In this document: piece after piece, positions 6,675-12,820 of the stretch | How positions within the stretch are numbered: position 1 is the stretch's first letter | Layout of the letters: every line of letters starts with the position of its first letter | Assembly (NCBI GenBank): GCA_003158505.1 | Contig: PMJK01000111.1 | Location: 223 to 13,042 of the forward strand | Source: Holophagaceae bacterium | GTDB lineage: Bacteria; Acidobacteriota; Holophagae; Holophagales; Holophagaceae | Length of the DNA stretch: 12,820 bases | Direction: 5' to 3' | Program-made: the position numbers and the translations under genes | The notes under the pieces: model-generated | Told to the model about the DNA's origin: nothing | The model's database searches: none | Seen by the model: the letters and a program-made list of their open reading frames with translations, nothing else

Positions 6675-6885
6675 TAGGGTTCCTCCTACCTGGCAGCCAA
6701 CGCTGCCCTCTCGTTGGGATGGGTCCGGGCGGACCACTCGGACCCTCCCCGTGGAGGGCCGAACCATCGATTCTGCCCGAATATCCCTCGAAAACAAAGG
6801 AAGTTGTTCGGGGCGGATGGTTCATCGCTTGTACCATCAGTCTGTTACACCAAGACGCTAAGATCCGGAATCAGAGGTCCCTAAC
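6675..6885. promoter_or_regulatory. Divergent rplY/ppk intergenic region with nested inverted repeats
   Basis: This 211-bp region must hold the promoters of rplY and probably ppk. Two structures are visible. One is a 7-bp inverted repeat, gggtccg 6721-6727 with cggaccc 6739-6745. The other is nested: gaaccatc 6761-6768 with gatggttc 6816-6823, enclosing cccgaa 6776-6781 with ttcggg 6807-6812. They could be leader structures for the minus-strand rplY transcript or operator-like sites. I could not assign -10/-35 boxes with confidence. Confidence 0.45.
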
Positions 6886-9018
6886 GTGTTCCACCCCATC
6901 CCCCGTCCCGAGGAGCTGCTCAACCGCGAGTTGAGCTGGCTGGATTTCAATGCCCGGGTCATGGAGGAGGCCGAGGATCCCACGGTGCCGCTGCTGGAGC
7001 GGGTGAAGTTCCTCAGCATCGTGTCCAGCAACTGGGATGAATTCTTCATGGTGCGAGTGGCGGGCATCTGGCGGCAGATTGATGCCGGCATCACCCAGCC
7101 GGGGCCCGATGGTCTGACCCCCCGCCAACTGCTGGAGCGGGTGTCATCCAGGATCCACGACTACTCCGCCCGGCAGCACGAATTGTTCCATGCCATCCTC
7201 GAGCCTCAGTTGGAGACAGCCGGCATCGCCATCCTGGATCCCCGGGACCTGGACGAGACTCAGAGCGCCTTCGCCCTGGACTACTTCGAGCGGAGCCTGC
7301 TGCCCCTGATCACACCGCTGGCCGTGGACACGGGCCATCCTTTCCCCCGCCTGGGCAACCGGGCCCTGGTGCTGGTGGTGGAACTGGTCCCGGACGAGGA
7401 CCTGCTGGATGGGGATCTTCCAGCCTCGGAACTTTCCTTCATCCACGTGCCCACGGGCCTGGCTTCGCGGTTCCTGCGGGTGCCCTCGGCCTCAGGCGCG
7501 CACGCCTTCGTGATGCTCGAGGATGTGGTGCGGCACCATCTGTTCCGGCTCTTTCTGGGATACACGATCAAAAGCTGCCAAGCCATCCGCGTCACCCGCG
7601 ACTCGGACCTGCCAGTGGAAGAGGATCCCTCCGATGACCTCCTGAAGACCGTGGAGGAGAGCCTTCGCGATCGCCGTCGTGGTGCGGTGGTCCGCCTTCA
7701 GTACGAGCAGGGATTGTCTTCCGCCGTGTTGGACCTGCTCATAGAGGAGATGGAGCTGAGTCCCGAGGACCTCTATCCGTGCTCGGGGCTCACGGCCTTC
7801 TCGGACCTGATGCAGCTCTATGGGCAGCTGGATCTGCCCAACCTCAAAGACACGCCGCTGCCGCCCCTGCCGGTTCCCCAGCTCGACCAGATCGGCAGCA
7901 TCTTCGACGCCATTTCCCGCAACGACATCCTGCTGAACCACCCCTATCAGAGCTTCGACGACAGTGTGGTGCGCTTCGTGCGTGAGGCGGCGGAAGATCC
8001 GAAGGTCCTCGCCATCAAGATGACCCTCTACCGGGTGACGGCGAACAGCCCCGTGGCCGCGGCCCTTGAGCGTGCGGCAGAACGGGGGAAGCAGGTGGCC
8101 GCTATCGTGGAACTGCGGGCCCGGTTTGACGAAGCCGCCAATATCGCCTGGGCCAGGCGCCTTGAAAAGACCGGAGCCCATGTGGTCTACGGTCTTCCCA
8201 ACCACAAGATTCACTGCAAGGCCTGTTTGGTGGTCCGCCAGGAGGCCACTGGCATCAAGCGCTACTGCCACTTGGGCACCGGCAACTACAACGAGCGGAC
8301 CAGCCGGCTCTACTCGGATGTGGGCCTGCTCACGGCGCGACCCGAATTTGGCGAGGATCTCTCAAACCTGTTCAACATGCTCACGGGCTACACCCGGCCA
8401 CCGCGATTCCACCGCCTGCTCCTGGCGCCCCAGCACCTGAAGAAGGCCCTCAAGGCGCGCATCCAGCGGGAGATCGGCCATGCCCGCGATGGCCGGGCGG
8501 CCCGCATGGTGCTGAAGATGAATGCCCTGGTGGATCCCCAGCTCATCCAGATGCTCTACGAGGCCAGCCGGGAGGGCGTGAAGGTGGACCTCATCGTGCG
8601 GGGAACCTGTTGCCTGCGGCCCGGTGTGCCCGGGCTGTCGGAGAACATCCGCGCCCTTTCCATCATCGACCGCTTCCTGGAGCACGCGCGGATCTACCAT
8701 TTCGCCAATGATGGCCAGCCCGAGACGCTCTTATCGAGCGCCGACCTCATGCCCAGGAACCTCGACCGCCGGGTGGAGCTGGCTTTTCCTTTGGTGGATC
8801 CGCTCCTGGCGGCCCAGGTCATGGAGATGGTCGAACTGCAGCTGCACGATACGTTGAAGGGTCGTGTCCTGGGATCCCAAGGCGAAGTGATCCGTTGCGG
8901 CCTCGACCTGCAGGACCCGCCCCTCCGGAGCCAGCTTCGCATCTACGAGCACACCTTGCTTGCCAGCGGTGTGGGGGCTCTGACCCAGAAACTCGGCCCC
9001 CTGGATCCGGACATCTGA
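6886..9018 (+). CDS. ppk1: Polyphosphate kinase 1
   Basis: It reversibly transfers the terminal phosphate of ATP to long-chain polyphosphate. The protein is 710 residues, normal for PPK1. The N-domain begins with LLNRELSWLDFNARVMEEA and contains SNWDEFFMVRVAG. The PLD-like catalytic halves show KMTLYRVTANSPVAAAL, VAAIVELRARFDEAANI, NHKIHCKACLVVR with H443 (the position of the phosphorylated E. coli H435), HLGTGNYNERTSRLYSDVGLL, and RIYHFANDG with H605 (position of E. coli H592). The start is GTG 6886 with AGAGG 8 nt upstream; it directly precedes the conserved N-terminus. It is the first gene of a plus-strand run; the next gene begins 57 nt later. No convincing Pho box was seen upstream. Confidence 0.97.
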   Translation: MFHPIPRPEELLNRELSWLDFNARVMEEAEDPTVPLLERVKFLSIVSSNWDEFFMVRVAGIWRQIDAGITQPGPDGLTPRQLLERVSSRIHDYSARQHELFHAILEPQLETAGIAILDPRDLDETQSAFALDYFERSLLPLITPLAVDTGHPFPRLGNRALVLVVELVPDEDLLDGDLPASELSFIHVPTGLASRFLRVPSASGAHAFVMLEDVVRHHLFRLFLGYTIKSCQAIRVTRDSDLPVEEDPSDDLLKTVEESLRDRRRGAVVRLQYEQGLSSAVLDLLIEEMELSPEDLYPCSGLTAFSDLMQLYGQLDLPNLKDTPLPPLPVPQLDQIGSIFDAISRNDILLNHPYQSFDDSVVRFVREAAEDPKVLAIKMTLYRVTANSPVAAALERAAERGKQVAAIVELRARFDEAANIAWARRLEKTGAHVVYGLPNHKIHCKACLVVRQEATGIKRYCHLGTGNYNERTSRLYSDVGLLTARPEFGEDLSNLFNMLTGYTRPPRFHRLLLAPQHLKKALKARIQREIGHARDGRAARMVLKMNALVDPQLIQMLYEASREGVKVDLIVRGTCCLRPGVPGLSENIRALSIIDRFLEHARIYHFANDGQPETLLSSADLMPRNLDRRVELAFPLVDPLLAAQVMEMVELQLHDTLKGRVLGSQGEVIRCGLDLQDPPLRSQLRIYEHTLLASGVGALTQKLGPLDPDI

Positions 9019-9075
9019 TTCATTGGTGTTTCAACGTCCATCCGCCCATGCCAGACTGGTGGGCTGGAGACACGC

Positions 9076-10110
9076 ATGACGAAGATCAGCCGCGCTGCCC
9101 TGTTTGAAGCCTTGAACGCCTACGTCGTCCCGGGGACCAATGCGAGCCTCACCACCCTCAAGGCCGTGAAGGGCATCGATGTCACGGAGGGCAAGGTGAC
9201 CGTGCTGCTCCAGCTTCTGGAGGCCTACCAGGATCGTGTGCAGGTCATCAAACAGGCCCTGGAGGCGCTCATCCTAGAACAAGCCGGCGTGACGTCCGTC
9301 GACATCGAGATCGGCTGGGAGAAGATGGCGCAGGTGACGTTCAAGAACCTCATCCCCGGCATCAAGCGTTGCGTGGTGGTGGGGTCCGGCAAGGGCGGGG
9401 TGGGGAAGAGCACGGTCACGGTGAACCTCGCCATCGCCATGGCCCAGCAGGGCCTGAAGGTGGGCCTGCTGGACTCCGACATCTACGGGCCTTCCATCCC
9501 CATGATGCTGGGCCTGAAGGATTCGCCCCTGGGCACGCCCGAGGGAAAGATCCTGCCGTTGGAGGCCTTCGGCGTGAAGGTCATGTCCATGGGTCTGCTC
9601 ATCGAGGAGGACCGACCCGTCATCTGGCGCGGGGCCATGCTCAACAAGGCTCTTCAGCAGTTCCTTGGGGATGTGGCCTGGGGCGATCTGGACGTGCTTC
9701 TCATCGACTTGCCGCCGGGCACTGGCGACGTCCAGCTCACCCTCATCCAGAACGCCCAGGTGGATGGCGCGGTCATCGTCAGTACGCCCCAGGACATCGC
9801 TTTCCTCGATGCGAAGAAGGCCATCGGGATGTTCGGGACCGTGAAAGTCCCCATCGTCGGCATCATCGAGAACATGAGCAGCTTCATCTGCCCCGGCTGC
9901 GGCAAGGAGACCCAGATCTTCGGGCACGGGGGCGTGAAGGCCGCGGCGCAACGCATGGATTTGCCCTTCCTCGGCGAAGTGCCCATCGATCTGGCCATCC
10001 GCGAGGGTGGGGACAGCGGTCAGCCCCTGGTGGCCGCCCATCCGGACAGTCCCCAGACCAAGGTGTTCCAGGAGATGGCGGCCAACCTCCAGGTCGTGCT
10101 GAAGCTCTGA
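9076..10110 (+). CDS. apbC: Mrp/ApbC-type Fe-S cluster carrier P-loop ATPase
   Basis: Members of this NBP35/Mrp family bind and transfer Fe-S clusters in the cytoplasm. The protein is 344 residues. An N-terminal DUF59/MIP18-like domain (about 1-80) precedes the ATPase domain. The latter has a deviant Walker A GKGGVGKS at 105-112, DSDIYGPSIPMMLG, the family motif LLIDLPPGTGDVQLTL and a CPGCG cluster-binding CxxC (C272, C275). The C-terminus has LGEVPIDLAIREGGDSGQPL, common to Mrp proteins. The DUF59 part lacks the usual DPE motif and cysteine, so its role there may be altered. The start ATG 9076 has GGAG 6 nt upstream. It probably shares a transcript with ppk upstream and the thioesterase 47 nt downstream; no functional link between them is obvious. 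Confidence 0.95.
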   Translation: MTKISRAALFEALNAYVVPGTNASLTTLKAVKGIDVTEGKVTVLLQLLEAYQDRVQVIKQALEALILEQAGVTSVDIEIGWEKMAQVTFKNLIPGIKRCVVVGSGKGGVGKSTVTVNLAIAMAQQGLKVGLLDSDIYGPSIPMMLGLKDSPLGTPEGKILPLEAFGVKVMSMGLLIEEDRPVIWRGAMLNKALQQFLGDVAWGDLDVLLIDLPPGTGDVQLTLIQNAQVDGAVIVSTPQDIAFLDAKKAIGMFGTVKVPIVGIIENMSSFICPGCGKETQIFGHGGVKAAAQRMDLPFLGEVPIDLAIREGGDSGQPLVAAHPDSPQTKVFQEMAANLQVVLKL

Positions 10111-10157
10111 TCGTCGGTATTGGGCGGTGTTTCGGCTTCTGGCGGATACACTCAAGC

Positions 10158-10601
10158 ATGGCCAAGCCGCAGATCCCCGAGACCCTTGCTCCGGATCTTC
10201 TGGAGCGCCTGCGTGCGCGCTTCCATCCCTGGGAGCTCATCAAGGACTGGGGCCTCACCATTGAGTCCGCCGCGCCGGGGATGGCCAGCATGCGCCTGGT
10301 TCCCACCAAGGCCGTCATCAACGGCTCCCGCGGGACCGTGAACGGCGGGGTCCTGGCCACCATGGCCGACATGGTCGGGGCCCTGGCCCTCAGCACGGCC
10401 TTTGATGGCGCCATGCCCTTCGCCACCTCGGACCTTCACATCCGCTACCTGGAACCCGCCAGGGGCGAGGTACTGGGCGAGGGCAAGGTGATCCGGTTCT
10501 CAGGCCGAGGGGCTATTCTCGAATGCCGCCTGACCTGTGGCGGCCATCTGGTGGCCCTCTGCACCGCAAATTTCGCCATCAAGCACGGGATCGGCGGCTG
10601 A
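10158..10601 (+). CDS. PaaI-family hotdog thioesterase
   Basis: This is a 147-residue single hotdog-domain protein, predicted to hydrolyse an acyl-CoA or similar thioester in the cytoplasm. The core is INGSRGTVNGGVLATMADMVGALALS (written in two parts by position: 54-66 and 67-79), corresponding to the PaaI pattern of a glycine-rich turn followed by a long helix with an Asp (D71). The next strands read ATSDLHIRYLEPARG and EGKVIRFSGRGAILECRLT, typical of the family. The usual histidine in 'HGG' is N62 here. The substrate cannot be inferred. The start ATG 10158 gives a normal length; the frame extends upstream inside mrp but there is no matching domain. The channel gene starts 1 nt after its stop, so the two are likely translationally coupled. 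Confidence 0.85.
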   Translation: MAKPQIPETLAPDLLERLRARFHPWELIKDWGLTIESAAPGMASMRLVPTKAVINGSRGTVNGGVLATMADMVGALALSTAFDGAMPFATSDLHIRYLEPARGEVLGEGKVIRFSGRGAILECRLTCGGHLVALCTANFAIKHGIGG

Positions 10602-10602
10602 G

Positions 10603-11661
10603 GTGCGCCCCTACTCCCCCTTCCCGCACGTACCGGATCATGAGACCGACGCGCCCCTCCGGCGCCTCCGGTACGCTCTGGCCCTGCTGGCCGCGGTGAT
10701 CCTGGCGGGGGGGCTGGGCTACCACGTGCTCTCCAAGCTGGACGCGCTCGACAGCTTCTACATGGCCATCACCACCCTGTTCACGGTGGGCTTCCGGGAA
10801 TTGGGCGAGGTCAACGCCCGGACGAAGCTCTTCACTATCTTCTACCTCATCATCGGCCTGGGCGTGGCCACCTATGCCATCTCGAACCTCACCGCCCTGC
10901 TCCTCGAGGGGGACCTCCGGGGCTATCTCATGGAGCGCCGCATGCAGAAACGTCTGGACGACCTCAAGGACCACGTCATCGTCTGCGGCTTCGGAAAGAT
11001 GGGCTTCCAGGCCGCCTGGGAGCTGAAGAAGGCGGGCGTCCCCTTCGTCATCATCGAGCAGGACGAGTCCAAGGGCCGCAGTCCCCGCTTCGCGGGCGAA
11101 CTGATCCTCTACGGCAATGCGATGGACGACCTGATGCTCGAGCGGGCCGGAATCCGGCGCGCGAAGGGACTCATCACTGCCCTGACCACTGATGCCGACA
11201 ATGTGCTGGTGACCCTGACGGTCAAGCAGATCCGGCCCGATCTGCCCGTGGTGGCCCGTAGCGCGAAACTGGGCACGGAACGCCAGCTGAAGGCTGCCGG
11301 AGCCGACCACATCGTGAGTCCCTACGAGATCGGCGGGCGTCGCATGGCAGGCCTGCTGCTCAAGCCCGAGATGATGAATTTCTTCGACATCGTGCTCCAG
11401 CACGAACAGCTGGAACTGGGGCTGGAGCGGATAGCCATCGCCAAGGGCAGTGTACTGGTGGGGCTGACCCTTCGAGAGGTGCGTCGCCACCAGGCCGTCG
11501 GGTCGCTGATTGTGGGCCTGACCCACCCCGGGACCGGGCTCCGATTCAAGCCTTCCGGTGACGAGTGCTTCCAGGTCGGGGACGAACTGCTGATCATGGG
11601 CCCCGCCGAGGCCCTGGCCGACATGGCTCGCGTCGCCCGGGGAGATTCGGCACCGAGGTAG
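10603..11661 (+). CDS. Two-TM RCK potassium channel with noncanonical filter
   Basis: This is a 352-residue membrane protein. TM1 is around residues 20-40, a pore helix and filter at about 50-66, and TM2 at about 78-102. An RCK/TrkA-N domain follows with VIVCGFGKMG (Rossmann glycines G129, G131, G134) and D/E residues for nucleotide binding, then a TrkA-C domain (about 270-345). The architecture is that of an MthK/Kch-type ligand-gated K+ channel, forming a tetramer in the inner membrane. The filter reads T61-V-G-F-R-E66 instead of TVGYGD: the second glycine is arginine and the Asp is Glu. Related bacterial TrkA-N channels with 'TVGFxE' filters exist in my memory, so it is likely a subfamily, but selectivity is unsure. 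The start is GTG 10603; the longer frame overlaps the thioesterase and carries no domain. Confidence 0.88.
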   Translation: MRPYSPFPHVPDHETDAPLRRLRYALALLAAVILAGGLGYHVLSKLDALDSFYMAITTLFTVGFRELGEVNARTKLFTIFYLIIGLGVATYAISNLTALLLEGDLRGYLMERRMQKRLDDLKDHVIVCGFGKMGFQAAWELKKAGVPFVIIEQDESKGRSPRFAGELILYGNAMDDLMLERAGIRRAKGLITALTTDADNVLVTLTVKQIRPDLPVVARSAKLGTERQLKAAGADHIVSPYEIGGRRMAGLLLKPEMMNFFDIVLQHEQLELGLERIAIAKGSVLVGLTLREVRRHQAVGSLIVGLTHPGTGLRFKPSGDECFQVGDELLIMGPAEALADMARVARGDSAPR

Positions 11662-11695
11662 CCCGCGGGGACGTATTCGGTGTAATCTAAGGTTG

Positions 11696-11713
11696 TTTCG
11701 GAAAAGCTCGAAA
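11696..11713 (+). promoter_or_regulatory. Possible operator at the arsR start (weak)
   Basis: TTTCG (11696-11700) and CGAAA (11709-11713) form an imperfect dyad with an 8-nt spacer touching the arsR start codon. ArsR proteins bind dyads in their own promoter, but this repeat is short and could be chance. A TAATCT at 11683-11688 might be the -10. Confidence 0.2.
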
Positions 11714-12096
11714 TGACGACTGATACCCTCCGCCCCCTCGTGGACACCCTCAAAGCCCTGGCCCACCCCGTGCGGCTGCGCATCCTCGCGCTGCTGCGGG
11801 ACGGGGAGCTCTGTGTCTGCGAGGTGGCCGACGTGCTTGGACTGGCGCCTTCCACCGTATCCGAGCATCTCACCGACCTGCGCCGGACGGGGCTGGTGCG
11901 GGAGCGGAAAGTGGGCCGCTGGGTCCATGTGGCCCTGTCCGACGAGGCCATCGCCCGCCCCGTTTTGGAATCGCTCTGGCCGCTCATGACCGCCGCGGGA
12001 GCCGAGCTGGACAAGGACCTCGCCCAGGCCAGGGCGCTGCGCTGCGAGACCTGCGACCCCGCCGATTGTTCCGCCCTGACTTCCGCACAGCCCTGA
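11713..12096 (+). CDS. arsR: ArsR-family arsenic-responsive repressor
   Basis: This is a 127-residue winged-helix metalloregulator, predicted to repress the ars operon until arsenite or antimonite binds. ALAHPVRLRILALL opens the DNA-binding domain. ELCVCEVADVL (residues 32-42) carries the inducer cysteine pair C34 and C36 of the classical ArsR site; PSTVSEHLTDLRRTGLV is the recognition helix and RKVGRWVHVAL the wing. The third cysteine of E. coli ArsR (C37) corresponds to A39 here. A C-terminal tail carries CETCDPADC (C111, C114, C119), a possible extra As(III) or metal site. The start ATG 11713 has only a weak GGAAAAG upstream. It lies 51 nt after the channel gene and 34 nt before the next gene, and the ACR3 exporter follows, which supports an ars role. 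Confidence 0.95.
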   Translation: MTTDTLRPLVDTLKALAHPVRLRILALLRDGELCVCEVADVLGLAPSTVSEHLTDLRRTGLVRERKVGRWVHVALSDEAIARPVLESLWPLMTAAGAELDKDLAQARALRCETCDPADCSALTSAQP

Positions 12097-12130
12097 ATTC
12101 CTCCCTCACATCACCTCCCAAGGAGCACCC

Positions 12131-12457
12131 ATGACGACCCAGACCGATCCCCAGCTTGAGACCGGCCTCAGCGAAATCACCCTCAACCTCGTGGCGCTGG
12201 GTGCGGCCATCGGCGCCAACGCCGAGCGGGCCTTCCGGGCCCATCAATCCCGGCTCGAGGCCCTGGGCGTGTCCAAGGAAAACATGATCGAGGTCGTGAA
12301 CATGGCCCTCCGGGTGAAAGGCGATCCCCACTCCATCATGATGGCCCTCGCCGAATCCACCCTGACGGAGGGCGGCGGATGTTGTGGCGGTGCCTGCGCC
12401 TGCGAGGCCGAAGGCAAGGAAAAGGGCGACTGCGGCGACGACTGTGACTGCCACTAG
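12131..12457 (+). CDS. AhpD/CMD-like small protein with Cys-rich tail, ars operon
   Basis: This is a 108-residue protein. Residues about 12-77 match the carboxymuconolactone decarboxylase/AhpD helical fold by pattern: [13 protein letters not shown], then [18 protein letters not shown], then [17 protein letters not shown]. The canonical active site is CxxCxxxH; here it is A31-x-x-A34-x-x-x-H38, so both redox cysteines are alanine. The C-terminal 25 residues are Gly/Cys-rich with cysteines 84, 85, 89, 91, 101, 105 and 107 and a final H108, like a metal-binding or metallothionein-like tail. Family peroxidase chemistry is therefore unlikely. Its place between arsR and acr3 suggests arsenite binding or delivery (ArsD-like in role, not in sequence). 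The start ATG 12131 has AAGGAG 5 nt upstream. The arsenic role is inference. Confidence 0.75.
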   Translation: MTTQTDPQLETGLSEITLNLVALGAAIGANAERAFRAHQSRLEALGVSKENMIEVVNMALRVKGDPHSIMMALAESTLTEGGGCCGGACACEAEGKEKGDCGDDCDCH

Positions 12458-12465
12458 GCGGTTGT

Positions 12466-12820
12466 ATGTCCAGGGGTCGACTTTCCTTTCTTGATCGCTA
12501 CCTCACCCTGTGGATCTTCCTGGCCATGGCGGCTGGCATCCTGCTGGGCCGCTTTGTGCCGAGCTTCAATACGGCCCTCAACGCCTGGAACGTGGGCACC
12601 ACCAGCGTACCCCTGGCTGTGGGCCTCATCGTGATGATGTACCCGCCCCTGGCCAAGGTGCGCTACGAGGATCTGCACCTGGTCTTCGAGGACCGCAAGG
12701 TGCTGGGGCTGTCCCTGGTGCAGAACTGGATCATCGGTCCCATCCTGATGACGGGACTGGCCATCCTCTTCCTGCGGGATCGGCCTGAGCTCATGGTGGG
12801 CCTCATCCTCATCGGCCTGG
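12466..12820 (+). CDS. acr3: ACR3-family arsenite efflux permease (3' end cut by window edge)
   Basis: The first 118 residues of an arsenite exporter of the BASS/ACR3 superfamily, which uses the proton gradient to expel As(III) across the inner membrane. [21 protein letters not shown] opens TM1, and the family hallmarks [24 protein letters not shown] and [12 protein letters not shown] follow. The conserved arsenite-binding cysteine of ACR3 lies later in the family and is outside the window. The start ATG 12466 follows the preceding stop by 8 nt, with AGGCGG 4 nt upstream. It completes an arsR-(Cys-tail protein)-acr3 operon; downstream arsenate reductase genes might follow. Confidence 0.93.
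   Translation, partial: MSRGRLSFLDRYLTLWIFLAMAAGILLGRFVPSFNTALNAWNVGTTSVPLAVGLIVMMYPPLAKVRYEDLHLVFEDRKVLGLSLVQNWIIGPILMTGLAILFLRDRPELMVGLILIGL

Noticed and set aside
6840..6865. Pho-box-like CTGTTAC upstream of ppk
   Set aside because: Only one poor half-site is seen, with no second CTGTCAT-like repeat at 11-bp spacing.
8895..9107. 70-codon frame over the ppk-mrp junction
   Set aside because: It overlaps the end of ppk and start of mrp in another frame and has no support of its own.
10579..11928. 449-codon open frame on the minus strand antisense to the channel and arsR genes
   Set aside because: Its composition (many H, Q, G, P, R and no domain pattern) is typical of a frame shadowing a GC-rich gene, and the plus strand has clear channel and ArsR motifs.
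1..12820. tRNA, rRNA, CRISPR array, insertion sequence or prophage signals
   Set aside because: I saw no tRNA-like cloverleaf, no regularly spaced repeat, no transposase or integrase motif; composition is uniform throughout.

Overview
The window is about 65% GC, densely packed and reads as bacterial chromosome. The gene set (fused membrane spermidine-synthase-like protein, DUF6677-like protein, a ccsA/hemX-hemA pair, an L25-Pth-S6-S18 cluster, ppk1, an Mrp/ApbC ATPase, an RCK potassium channel and an ars locus) suggests an Acidobacteriota member, perhaps of the Holophaga/Geothrix group. That placement rests on gene content and style only. No rRNA, tRNA, insertion sequence, integrase or CRISPR array was seen.

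Layout: (1) 1-2213, minus strand: a small membrane protein resembling DUF6677, followed by a multi-TM protein fused to a spermidine-synthase-like domain that runs off the left edge. (2) 2340-4459, plus strand: a HemX/CcsA-type membrane protein overlapping hemA (glutamyl-tRNA reductase) by 4 nt. (3) A bidirectional terminator at 4487-4517 separates this from (4) 4537-6674, minus strand: rplY, pth, rpsF and rpsR, with a structured leader before rpsF and a coupled mini-ORF between rpsF and rpsR. (5) 6886-11661, plus strand: ppk1, mrp/apbC, a hotdog thioesterase and a two-TM RCK potassium channel with an unusual selectivity filter. (6) 11713-12820, plus strand: an arsenic-resistance operon with an ArsR repressor, a small AhpD/CMD-like protein with a seven-cysteine tail, and the start of an ACR3 arsenite exporter.

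The two most interesting points come from direct reading. First, the rpsF-rpsR gap is exactly bridged by a 23-codon ORF that overlaps both neighbours by ATGA; the ribosome-binding and start signals at its two ends are a perfect 15-nt direct repeat. Second, the small ars-operon protein has lost both cysteines of the AhpD-type CxxC site while keeping the following histidine, and carries a Cys-rich tail; the neighbouring ArsR also carries extra C-terminal cysteines. Together these suggest an arsenic-sensing and arsenic-handling module, but its function is inferred, not shown.
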